64,000 bases of DNA, taken from positions 248,001 to 312,000 of the forward strand of contig DLHT01000005.1 in assembly GCA_002483365.1 (NCBI GenBank), given 5' to 3'. Of the stretch, positions 35,890-43,868 are shown piece by piece (position 1 is the stretch's first letter; every line of letters begins with the position of its first letter). The translations under genes and the position numbers were made by a program. This DNA comes from Cellvibrio sp. UBA7661. GTDB taxonomy: Bacteria; Pseudomonadota; Gammaproteobacteria; Pseudomonadales; Cellvibrionaceae. The notes under the pieces were generated by a model. That model saw only the letters and a list, made by a program, of their open reading frames with translations, was not told the origin of the DNA and did no database searches.

Positions 35890-36807
35890 ATGAATACAAA
35901 ATCGCCAACGCCTATCGTATTAGTGGTAGATGACTCTATCGACAGCATCCATATGCTGAATGATGTATTGGAAGAATCGCAATTCACTGTGCTGGTTGCG
36001 CTGGAGGGAACACAAGCCTTAACCATCACCAAAAATATTCGCCCGGATATTATTTTGCTCGATGCCATCATGCCGAATATGGATGGATTTGAAACCTGTC
36101 GGCAATTAAAGTTGAATCCACAGCTTGCCGATGTACCGATTATTTTTATGACCGGCCTGAGCGATACCGAGCATGTGGTAATGGGGCTTACCGCCGGCGG
36201 TGTGGATTACGTAACCAAACCGATTAACCCCGACGAATTGATTGCGCGCATGCGTGTACATCTCGCTAACGCGCGCATCACCCAAAGTGCACGCGCCGCA
36301 TTGGATACCGCCGGGCAATATTTATTCACCATCGATTTACACGGCCAACTGGTGTGGGCCACGCCGCAGGTATATCAGCTATTGGATAAAGCGGGGGCGA
36401 CGCAAGACTCGATTGCACTCACGGATGCGGTCAGCCATCAGCTGCGCGATTGGCTTAAACACAAACCCGATACTGGTCGCCAATTGCCGCTACAACACTT
36501 GCATGAAACATTAAGTATTGAGATGTTGAATTTAATCGATGGTAAAGAATATTTATTGCGCCTGACCAATCCCCATAAACCCGCCGAGGATACGCAATCG
36601 CTCAAACAACAATTTGCCGTTACCGGACGCGAGGCAGATGTATTGTTGTGGATCGCCAATGGCAAAACCAACCGTGAAATTGGTCAGATTTTGGAAATGA
36701 GCCCGCGCACCGTGAACAAACATTTGGAACAGATATTTAAAAAATTAGGCGTGGAAAACCGCACTTCTGCTGCGGCAGTTGCCATTAAATGCCTGACACG
36801 CGCTTGA
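35890..36807 (+). CDS. LuxR-type response regulator paired with the NCS1-kinase
   Basis: A 305-residue regulator with a receiver domain (about 8-125, Asp in LLDAIMPNMDGF), a middle PAS-like region (about 140-225: YLFTIDLHGQLVWATPQVYQ) and a C-terminal LuxR helix-turn-helix (about 240-300: VTGREADVLLWIANGKTNRE, PRTVNKHLEQIFKKLGV). It follows the hybrid kinase by 86 bases with GGGAG ahead of the ATG. It is the natural candidate to bind the shared element upstream of urtA and fmdA. Confidence 0.88.
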   Translation: MNTKSPTPIVLVVDDSIDSIHMLNDVLEESQFTVLVALEGTQALTITKNIRPDIILLDAIMPNMDGFETCRQLKLNPQLADVPIIFMTGLSDTEHVVMGLTAGGVDYVTKPINPDELIARMRVHLANARITQSARAALDTAGQYLFTIDLHGQLVWATPQVYQLLDKAGATQDSIALTDAVSHQLRDWLKHKPDTGRQLPLQHLHETLSIEMLNLIDGKEYLLRLTNPHKPAEDTQSLKQQFAVTGREADVLLWIANGKTNREIGQILEMSPRTVNKHLEQIFKKLGVENRTSAAAVAIKCLTRA

Positions 36808-36939
36808 GTTAAAAACGTGAACCCGAAGTGAGTTACAAACTGCTACATATTTTACGCAAAATGCCATTGTCCGCAGCGAGGTCAAGCGCTATCGTGCGCG
36901 CGTTTGATATGACAACCATGTTGTTCAGGAGAGTTAATC

Positions 36940-37839
36940 ATGGGATTGCTTGTACTTGCCATTTTTGTGCTGTGCGCTTACTACGTACAAAACCGCGGTG
37001 TCGTCCAGCACGATACCATCACCCGCAAAATCACTGACCACGCCAACCTGCTCGCCCCCATCAACTGCCTTTTTTATGCATTTTCCCGCGATAAAGCATC
37101 GGCTTACGTGGCAGTAGATAAATTTCCGGAATTAAAAATCCTGCAAGACAACTGGCAAGTGATCCGCGATGAAGCCATTAGCCTGAACAATGAGGCGCAC
37201 ATCAAAGCCTCTACTGATTTGGATGACCTGGGTTTTAACTCGTTTTTCCGCACCGGCTGGAAACGCTTTTACCTGAAATGGTACGGTGCCAACCTGAAAT
37301 CAGCCGAACAGTTGTGCCCCAAAACCCTGGCATTGTTGAACCAGTTGCCCTCGGTAAAAGGCGCTATGTTTACCATGCTGCCGCCGGGTTCACGTTTGGG
37401 CAAACACCGCGACCCTTATGCCGGATCATTGCGCTACCACCTTGGCTTGGTAACGCCCAACTCAGACGATTGCTATATTTCTGTGGATGGACAGGATTAC
37501 TCCTGGCGCGATGGTGAAGCGGTGATGTTTGATGAAACCTATATCCATCACGCCGAAAACAAAACCGACCAAAACCGGATTATTTTATTTTTGGATGTAA
37601 AGCGCCCGGTGAGTTTTTTTCTGGTCGATTTTATCAACGAAGTGTTTTCCCGCATTGTGGTCGCGGCCTCTGCAACCAAAAACATTAAAGGGGATAAGGT
37701 CGGCTTTCTCAACCGTATCTTCAGTGTGGTGCATCGCATCAGCCTGATCGGTAAAAAGATCAAAGCGTTTAACCGCCCGCTGTACAAAGCATTGCAATAC
37801 GGTATTTACATCGGGCTGATTTACTGGATTTTCTTCTAG
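36940..37839 (+). CDS. lpxO: Lipid A 2-hydroxylase LpxO (aspartyl/asparaginyl hydroxylase fold)
   Basis: A 299-residue protein with an N-terminal membrane anchor (about 1-17) and a C-terminal one, and an Fe(II)/2-oxoglutarate oxygenase core. Metal and co-substrate residues are in GSRLGKHRDPYAG and ETYIHHAEN, followed by the Arg in QNRIILFLDV. LpxO hydroxylates the myristate of lipid A, altering the outer membrane. Length matches LpxO. AGGAGAG precedes the ATG. It stands alone downstream of the response regulator (132 bases). Confidence 0.87.
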   Translation: MGLLVLAIFVLCAYYVQNRGVVQHDTITRKITDHANLLAPINCLFYAFSRDKASAYVAVDKFPELKILQDNWQVIRDEAISLNNEAHIKASTDLDDLGFNSFFRTGWKRFYLKWYGANLKSAEQLCPKTLALLNQLPSVKGAMFTMLPPGSRLGKHRDPYAGSLRYHLGLVTPNSDDCYISVDGQDYSWRDGEAVMFDETYIHHAENKTDQNRIILFLDVKRPVSFFLVDFINEVFSRIVVAASATKNIKGDKVGFLNRIFSVVHRISLIGKKIKAFNRPLYKALQYGIYIGLIYWIFF

Positions 37840-37855
37840 ACCCATCGCCCTGCTA

Positions 37856-37892
37856 CAAGGGAATGACTGGAACACATCCAGAAGTTCCCTTG
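37856..37892. repeat. Inverted repeat downstream of lpxO
   Basis: CAAGGGAA (37856-37863) pairs with TTCCCTTG (37885-37892), with CTGG/CCAG pairing inside. No T run follows, so it may be a weak terminator or processing site. Confidence 0.5.
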
Positions 37893-37893
37893 C

Positions 37894-37947
37894 GTGGCTT
37901 AATTAGCAACAGTGGTTTAATTAACAATAGTGGTTTAATTAAAAATA
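37894..37947. repeat. Three 18-bp tandem repeats between convergent genes
   Basis: GTGGCTTAATTAGCAACA, GTGGTTTAATTAACAATA and GTGGTTTAATTAAAAATA follow each other without gaps in the short space between lpxO and the acetyltransferase gene. Confidence 0.85.
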
Positions 37948-37952
37948 GACCA

Positions 37953-38417
37953 TCACTTAAAGTGAATTTTCATTAAGGTCGCGTTACCGCCACGGTAGTT
38001 TTCGTGCGCAATAAACTCCCACCCCAAGCTCTCATAAAACCGCTGCTGGTCAGGCGTGAATAAATAAAGTGGGCTGATGCCCTGAATGCGCGCCTCTTCC
38101 ATCACCTTTTTAACCAATGCTGCGCCTACCCCGCGCTTGCGGTAATCCGGATTGACGAACACGCTCGCGAGCCAGGGTGATAGTTCCGGGTGGCTATCCA
38201 TATCGCTATCAACCAGTGCAGCGGTTCCCAACAACGCGCTGCCATCCACCGCGATGTACATCGCTGGGATTTTGGCGCCAGACAAATAGCGCTTCATTCG
38301 TTCAATGCGAGTTTCCACCGTGCCGCCCGGATTTAGGTAGCCCCATTCGGCCTGATGCCACGCAGCGATTTGGGGAATATGTTCAGGAGCTTTGGCCAGG
38401 TTAATAATGTCTATCAT
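37953..38417 (-). CDS. GNAT family N-acetyltransferase
   Basis: A 154-residue GNAT fold. The acetyl-CoA loop is DYRKRGVGAALVKKVMEEA after the strand LASVFVNP; the end FYESLGWEFIAHENYRG is typical. I take ATG 38417 (MIDIINLAK) as start; an upstream extension to 38480 is unlikely. The acceptor is unknown. It is divergent from the second GH81 gene. Confidence 0.82.
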   Translation of the reverse strand: MIDIINLAKAPEHIPQIAAWHQAEWGYLNPGGTVETRIERMKRYLSGAKIPAMYIAVDGSALLGTAALVDSDMDSHPELSPWLASVFVNPDYRKRGVGAALVKKVMEEARIQGISPLYLFTPDQQRFYESLGWEFIAHENYRGGNATLMKIHFK

Positions 38418-38615
38418 TTCTCTATTCCAGTTAGTACCCGTTCTCAGTATCGATTCAATACCACTTATTGCATAAGCCAATTTTTTCTCAGGCTTATTTC
38501 TTATTTAAAGGAGTTTCACTCTTAATATTCCACAAAGTGAACCCTCCCATGTTGACGCCTATTTTAACTTGGGACGACTTCCCACCTCCTACGCCAGTAA
38601 CGTGGCACCGCGACA

Positions 38616-38647
38616 TGCCTGACACTCAAACCTCTTACAGTCAGGCA
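38616..38647. promoter_or_regulatory. Perfect inverted repeat upstream of the second GH81 gene
   Basis: TGCCTGAC (38616-38623) and GTCAGGCA (38640-38647) are exact complements 16 bases apart, about 75 bases before the glucanase ATG. It could be an operator or an mRNA hairpin. The surrounding 303-base gap (38418-38720) shows no small gene. Confidence 0.45.
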
Positions 38648-38720
38648 ATGACGACGCCAAGAATAATATTCGCGCTTCAAGACTCACTATCAATAACGCT
38701 AACGATAAAAGGACAGTCCC

Positions 38721-41700
38721 ATGAAAAAGCTCAAGCATGCCTTGCTGGTCTGGGGGGCGGTTGTGTTTGCACCTGCCTGCTCAGCCGCTGTTACCTCTTT
38801 CGGTGCCGGTAATATCAGCGATGCTCCAAACCCTGCAGGCTATAAGTGTGCCATCGACCACGGCTACTGGATTTACAACGCCGGTATCGTCAAACCCGGC
38901 GTGAGTAGCTGCAGCCCAATAGGCTCGCCCACACCGATTTTCCCACAAAAAGTCGCGCCCGCTACCAGCAAACCAACCATGACGCACCGCTGGTGGGGTT
39001 CCATATCCTTTATGGGCGAGATGAAGGTCGGTGCACCTACCGATGCAGGTTACATCACTCCTGATCCGATGACCGCGCGTATCACTGACCGCGGCGTGCG
39101 AATCCTGGGCATTCCCGGCGGCTTACGCACTGGCCCAACCTCTACCCAATATTCAATTCCCGATCCGTTCAATGAAGTATTTGACGGGATTGCCATCGCC
39201 AACAGCGATTACCCGAACCTGGAAGCCTACCTGAAAGATTACAGCGACGGCTCAGTCACCGTGCAGTGGAACAGTGCCGGTACGCCGGTGATGGAAGCCA
39301 CCTTTGTGCACGGCTCGCCCTATGCGTACTTCACCGCGCTCAAAGGTAATTTGCAACTGCGCACCAAAGCGGCCGATGGTGGTGAAAAAGGGGTGTTCTA
39401 CCAACAAGGCAACTCGTTAGGTGTATGGACCAATGTGGCGGGCAACCACAATAACTTTTTGATCACCGGTCACGATGCCACCACGTTCAGCACACCCAAT
39501 GGTTCAACGATTGGCGTGAACAATACCAGCAAGCGCATGACCGTTACGCTACTGCCGCAAGTACCCGGCACGCCTTCTACGGCGATGATTCAGGCCTTCG
39601 CGCAATACGCAACCCAGCGTGTAGATGCGGTTGACATTACCTACGCAGTTAATCGCAGCAACAGCAAGGTCACCGTCACGCACAAATACAAATTCAACAA
39701 CACCGCCGTAACCACAATGGCAGGCATGCTGCCGATGGCGTGGAAAAATTCCAACCAGGCGGTGACTCCTTATAAAGTGCGCAGTGCACGCGGTGTAACC
39801 AAATTTGCAGCCACCAACAGCTTTAGTTACACCATTCCGTTTGTGGGTGTGCTGCCTTACTTGCCGGAAAATATTGGCGATTACAATGAAGCCCAACTAA
39901 AACAATTCGTCACTGAATTTGTGAGCCAAGGGCCTGCCGCCTGGAACGATAAACTCGATACTTATTGGGCAGGTAAAAACTACGGCAAAGTTGCTGAACT
40001 CGCGGCAATTGCCCGCTCAATTGGTATGACAGCAGAAGCAGACCAATTAATTAATTGGCTCAAAGGTGAATTGCAGGATTGGTTCCGCGCAAACACCAAC
40101 GGCGGGTTGGACACCACTAAATATTTTTCTTACGACAGCAACTGGAACACTTTGCTGGGTTATGACGAATCATTCGGTTCACAACAACAATTAAACGACC
40201 ACCATTTCCACTACGGTTATTTTGTTCGCGCTGCGGCAGAAATTTGTCGCGTTGATGCAAGCTGGTGTAGCGCAACGCAATACGGCCCGATGGTGGATTT
40301 ATTGATCCGCGATTACGCCGCGCCACGCAACGATGCCATGTTCCCTTACCTGCGCAACTTTGACCCTGCTTACGGTTTCTCATGGGCATCTGGCCACGCG
40401 AACTTTGTATTGGGTAACAACAATGAATCCACTTCTGAAGCAGCAAATGCTTACGGCGCGATGGTGCTCTACGGCCAAATCACCAATAACCGTGCGCTAA
40501 CCGAACGCGGGATTTATTTGCACGCATCCTCTACCGCAGCTTACTGGGAATATTGGAACAATCTGGATCGCTTCCGCGGTTTAGGTGGCGATTACGATAA
40601 CTTTGATAGCGCCTATCCCAAAATGACTACCTCCATTATTTGGGGCAATGGCCACGTATTCTCTACCTGGTTCAGCGGTGCTTACGCGCACATTTTAGGT
40701 ATTCAAGGCCTGCCACTAAGCCCACTGGTTTTCCACGTTGGCCAACACGCCGATTACCTCAACCAATATGTTTCATTGGGCATGACTGAATCCAGCAACG
40801 GCAAACCATCCGGTTTGGTGAACGACCAATGGCGCGATGTCTGGTGGAATATCTGGGCGATGTCAAACGGTCAGGCCGCTGCCGATGACATGAACAACTA
40901 TGGATTCAATTACATTCCTGAAGCGGGTGAAACCAAAGCACACACTTATCATTGGGTGCACACCTTGAAAGAGCTCGGCCATTTGGCAACTGGGACTGGT
41001 GCACTGACCGCATCCAGCCCGACTGCGGTTGCGTTTAATAAAAATGGTTTGATGACTTACATCGCTTACAACTACGGATGCAGCCCGCAATATGTGTTGT
41101 TCTCCGATGGCATGACGCTGAATGTACCTGCAAGAAGTTTCCGCATAAAACGCACCGGCGAAACACCGGATAGCTTGCCAACTTCAACCAGCTGTACACC
41201 GGCGACAAGCTCATCAAAAAGCAGCCTTGCCAGTTCGGTAACGAACAGTGTGACTTCATCGCAAGCTAGCAGCATTGCCGTGACAACATCATCCAGCAGT
41301 GCGGTGATGACCAGCAGTTCAACCGCAACCAGCAATGCGGTTGCATCCAGCAGTGCGACCAGCGCATCCAGTTCATCAGCAGCGAATAACAATAATTACG
41401 GCCACAACATTAATGGCAGTAACGTTGAGTTTTTTGCGAACAATGCGGCATGGGCGGATATTCATTTCATCGTCAACGGCGGTGGCCAACAAAATATCCG
41501 TATGCAACATAACGCAGACAACTCCAACTCTTATGTATTAAGTGGCGTGGCTGCGGGCGCAACGGTGAAATATTTCTTCACCATCGCACAAGAAATTGGC
41601 GCAATGGATACGCCTTGGACTGAATTTGTGATGGGCGGTGCAACCGCATCATCCAGTGCAGCATCCAGCACACCGGCAAGCAGCTCTTCCAGCAGTTCCA

Positions 41701-42095
41701 GCTCTGCCGCTGCGTTCAGCCGTTTTATTGAGGCAGAAACCTACGCGTTTATGTCTGGCTTGGAGTTGTTCCCAACCGCAGACAGCGGCGGCGGCCAGGT
41801 AGTGGGTGCAATTGATGCAGGTGATTGGATGGCATTCACCAATATCAACTTCCCAACCACGGGCGCTTATTTAGTGGAATACCGCGTTGCCAGCCCGACC
41901 GGCGCGCGCCTCTCACTGGATTTGAACGGCGGCTCCATCGTATTAGGCACAGCCGATATTCCGGCAACCGGCGACTGGGGTAATTTCACCACCGTTAACC
42001 AAACCGTGACCGTGAATGCAGGTACTTACAACCTTGGCATTTACGCACCACAAAGCGGTTGGAGTATCAACTGGTTGCGCATTACCAAACTGTAA
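38721..42095 (+). CDS. Secreted GH81 endo-beta-1,3-glucanase with CBM56 and CBM6
   Basis: A 1124-residue enzyme with a signal peptide ending near CSA, a GH81 catalytic region (about 40-810), a Ser/Thr/Ala linker, a CBM56-like module (about 893-975: NVEFFANNAAWADIHFIV, YFFTIAQ), a second Ser linker and a CBM6 (about 999-1124: FIEAETYAFMSG, AGDWMAFTNINF, GWSINWLRI). Catalytic signatures LNDHHFHYGYFVRAAAE and NNNESTSEAANAYGAM match those of the other GH81 gene. It attacks beta-1,3-glucan outside the cell; CBM6 may also bind glucan or xylan ends. AAGGA precedes the ATG. It lies 12 kb from the first GH81 gene and is clearly not a recent duplicate. Confidence 0.92.
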   Translation: MKKLKHALLVWGAVVFAPACSAAVTSFGAGNISDAPNPAGYKCAIDHGYWIYNAGIVKPGVSSCSPIGSPTPIFPQKVAPATSKPTMTHRWWGSISFMGEMKVGAPTDAGYITPDPMTARITDRGVRILGIPGGLRTGPTSTQYSIPDPFNEVFDGIAIANSDYPNLEAYLKDYSDGSVTVQWNSAGTPVMEATFVHGSPYAYFTALKGNLQLRTKAADGGEKGVFYQQGNSLGVWTNVAGNHNNFLITGHDATTFSTPNGSTIGVNNTSKRMTVTLLPQVPGTPSTAMIQAFAQYATQRVDAVDITYAVNRSNSKVTVTHKYKFNNTAVTTMAGMLPMAWKNSNQAVTPYKVRSARGVTKFAATNSFSYTIPFVGVLPYLPENIGDYNEAQLKQFVTEFVSQGPAAWNDKLDTYWAGKNYGKVAELAAIARSIGMTAEADQLINWLKGELQDWFRANTNGGLDTTKYFSYDSNWNTLLGYDESFGSQQQLNDHHFHYGYFVRAAAEICRVDASWCSATQYGPMVDLLIRDYAAPRNDAMFPYLRNFDPAYGFSWASGHANFVLGNNNESTSEAANAYGAMVLYGQITNNRALTERGIYLHASSTAAYWEYWNNLDRFRGLGGDYDNFDSAYPKMTTSIIWGNGHVFSTWFSGAYAHILGIQGLPLSPLVFHVGQHADYLNQYVSLGMTESSNGKPSGLVNDQWRDVWWNIWAMSNGQAAADDMNNYGFNYIPEAGETKAHTYHWVHTLKELGHLATGTGALTASSPTAVAFNKNGLMTYIAYNYGCSPQYVLFSDGMTLNVPARSFRIKRTGETPDSLPTSTSCTPATSSSKSSLASSVTNSVTSSQASSIAVTTSSSSAVMTSSSTATSNAVASSSATSASSSSAANNNNYGHNINGSNVEFFANNAAWADIHFIVNGGGQQNIRMQHNADNSNSYVLSGVAAGATVKYFFTIAQEIGAMDTPWTEFVMGGATASSSAASSTPASSSSSSSSSAAAFSRFIEAETYAFMSGLELFPTADSGGGQVVGAIDAGDWMAFTNINFPTTGAYLVEYRVASPTGARLSLDLNGGSIVLGTADIPATGDWGNFTTVNQTVTVNAGTYNLGIYAPQSGWSINWLRITKL

Positions 42096-42109
42096 TCGTT
42101 AAAACACAA

Positions 42110-42140
42110 TGCGGCCGCACGGGTAATTCTGCGGCCGCTT
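42110..42140 (+). terminator. Terminator after the second GH81 gene
   Basis: GCGGCCGCA (42110-42118) and TGCGGCCGC (42129-42137) form a perfect GC-rich stem followed by TTT, 14 bases past the stop. Confidence 0.7.
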
Positions 42141-42183
42141 TAAAAACATAAAAATCACAACACTTATATACACGGAGTCCACT

Positions 42184-42741
42184 ATGAAAAAATTATTGCA
42201 AGCACTCGCACTTTGCACCAGCTTGGTAATTGGTGCACACGCCAATGCCGTTATTATTGACTCATCCACCATTATTCCCGATGAAAATATTTTGCTGAAC
42301 TTCAATGGTTTGGGATTGGATTGGGTTTATGCAGGTCCTATTGCACCCGGCGAGTGGGGTCCCGGAAATATCGAAGAACCGGAATATCGTGCAAGTGAAG
42401 GTTGGCGCTACGCTACAGAAGAAGAATGGGTTCTACGCCCTGACTGGACAGACTTTATTATTGGTGGCGTAACACTTGACCCTGTTTCCAATTTTGGCGA
42501 TCACTCACTTTATCGTTTTGCATCCGAATACTGGAGCAATTTCAACCATGTCGATTTAATTGATGCTGCGGATGGATTGTTGGTTAGCACTGCTGATATA
42601 GACTCCTTTTTTGGCAGCTACGAAACCTGGTACGTACGCGATGCACGCATCACTACACCAGTACCAGAATCATCATCGATTGTTTTATTTGGTTTAGGCT
42701 TAATGGGATTATTCATGTCGCGCCGTAAATTTTTAAAGTAA
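42184..42741 (+). CDS. PEP-CTERM sorting-signal exported protein
   Basis: A 185-residue exported protein with a signal peptide (cleavage near AHANA) and an acidic, aromatic mature part of no known family. The last 27 residues carry a PEP-CTERM-like sorting signal: TPVPES, a hydrophobic stretch (SIVLFGLGLMGLFM) and the basic end SRRKFLK. Such tails are cut by exosortase, and the proteins are tied to exopolysaccharide. No exosortase gene is in the window, and the rhombosortase at 727 serves a different signal. GGAG precedes the ATG; its own terminator follows. Confidence 0.75.
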   Translation: MKKLLQALALCTSLVIGAHANAVIIDSSTIIPDENILLNFNGLGLDWVYAGPIAPGEWGPGNIEEPEYRASEGWRYATEEEWVLRPDWTDFIIGGVTLDPVSNFGDHSLYRFASEYWSNFNHVDLIDAADGLLVSTADIDSFFGSYETWYVRDARITTPVPESSSIVLFGLGLMGLFMSRRKFLK

Positions 42742-42764
42742 AAAATACTGCAGCTCCTGCAACA

Positions 42765-42795
42765 TAAAAAAACCGCACCAAGTGCGGTTTTTTAT
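42765..42795. terminator. Bidirectional terminator
   Basis: CCGCAC and GTGCGG (42773-42787) form a stem with an A run on the left and a T run on the right, ending both the PEP-CTERM gene and the convergent protease gene. Confidence 0.85.
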
Positions 42796-42818
42796 TTTCT
42801 TTATAGAATGTCGCAACA

Positions 42819-43412
42819 TCAACCTTCTTGGTTTGAATACAACCCAATCACATGCGGGAATTTAACAAGAATCAGCAGTGCCATAAAATCGTAAACGCCG
42901 TGCCAGACCATTACCATGAGCATGCTGTCGGTAAAGTAATAGCCCACACCAAATGCAATACTCATCAATATTGTAGAAATAAAATAGGCGTGCGATAAAT
43001 AATGCAGTAATCCAAAAACAATCGACACGATTAAAATAGCCACAGCTATTGAACAATATTGATTGAGCCAAAGCTGAAACACACCGCGAAACAGCAACTC
43101 CTCACCGACGCCCGCAAATACCGCCACAAGCGCCAAATGCCACCAGGAGCGGCCGTTGAATATTACCGATACCCTGCGAATATCATTCAGAAGCGATTGC
43201 GCAAACCAACCACCTATTCGATAAATCACACCGAATACAGCGAGAGTCAGCAAGGCAAGTAAAGTCCCGACTGCAATGGCCTGTGCCGAACTTATTGCAG
43301 ATGTAGGCAACTGTATTTCCAATAACCACAATAAAAATACTGCAAGTCCAACAAGAGAAAATTGGCTTAGTGCCAGCAGACCAAACCCTACGGTGTTTTG
43401 TTTATTGTGCAT
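42819..43412 (-). CDS. CPBP family intramembrane glutamic protease
   Basis: A 197-residue membrane protein with six or so helices and the three CPBP/Abi motifs: GEELLFRG, FGLLHYLSH and VMVWHGVYDF. The family includes Rce1-type CAAX proteases; bacterial members process or protect against peptides, but most roles are unknown. The next gene upstream on the same strand is an acetyltransferase, 25 bases away. Confidence 0.85.
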   Translation of the reverse strand: MHNKQNTVGFGLLALSQFSLVGLAVFLLWLLEIQLPTSAISSAQAIAVGTLLALLTLAVFGVIYRIGGWFAQSLLNDIRRVSVIFNGRSWWHLALVAVFAGVGEELLFRGVFQLWLNQYCSIAVAILIVSIVFGLLHYLSHAYFISTILMSIAFGVGYYFTDSMLMVMVWHGVYDFMALLILVKFPHVIGLYSNQEG

Positions 43413-43437
43413 ATGTATATCCAGTTACCAACCGCTA

Positions 43438-43845
43438 TTAACGCATGGTCATGCGCATTAATTGCATACCGCCAACATCCGTACCAAAACCAAATTGCTG
43501 ATAATAGGTTTGCAGCTCAGGCAAGCAATACAATTCAATATGTTTGACCTGCTGCAAGCGTGGATGATTTTTGACTGCGGCCATCAGACGTGAACCCAAT
43601 TGCTGGCTGCGATATTGTTCATTGACGATCACATCAAATACCAAGGCTTTAAAAATACCATCGGTCAACACGCGGGTAAACGCAATTAAATGATTGCTCT
43701 CATCAACCACTCCCAACACAAATGAAGATCCCCGCACAACCTGATGCGTTTCTTCAAGGGTGCGCGTATTGGACCACCATTGCTGTTGGTAAAGCTGGTG
43801 TAATTGAAAAATGTGCGAATCGTTAAGTTGTTCGATGATATGCAT
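43438..43845 (-). CDS. GNAT family N-acetyltransferase
   Basis: A 135-residue GNAT fold: strand LVFDVIVNEQYRSQQLGSRL with the acetyl-CoA loop, and FGFGTDVGGMQLMRM at the end. The N-terminal part WWSNTRTLEETHQVV resembles small acetyltransferases of unknown substrate. The start ATG 43845 has a weak ribosome-binding site. Confidence 0.8.
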   Translation of the reverse strand: MHIIEQLNDSHIFQLHQLYQQQWWSNTRTLEETHQVVRGSSFVLGVVDESNHLIAFTRVLTDGIFKALVFDVIVNEQYRSQQLGSRLMAAVKNHPRLQQVKHIELYCLPELQTYYQQFGFGTDVGGMQLMRMTMR

Positions 43846-43868
43846 GAAAATAAACCTGCGAATAATGT

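Noticed and set aside
26460..38580. TGGGACGAC shared by both GH81 upstream regions
   Set aside because: A 9-base match between two regions of about 250 bases on two strands is not unlikely by chance, and the flanks do not align.
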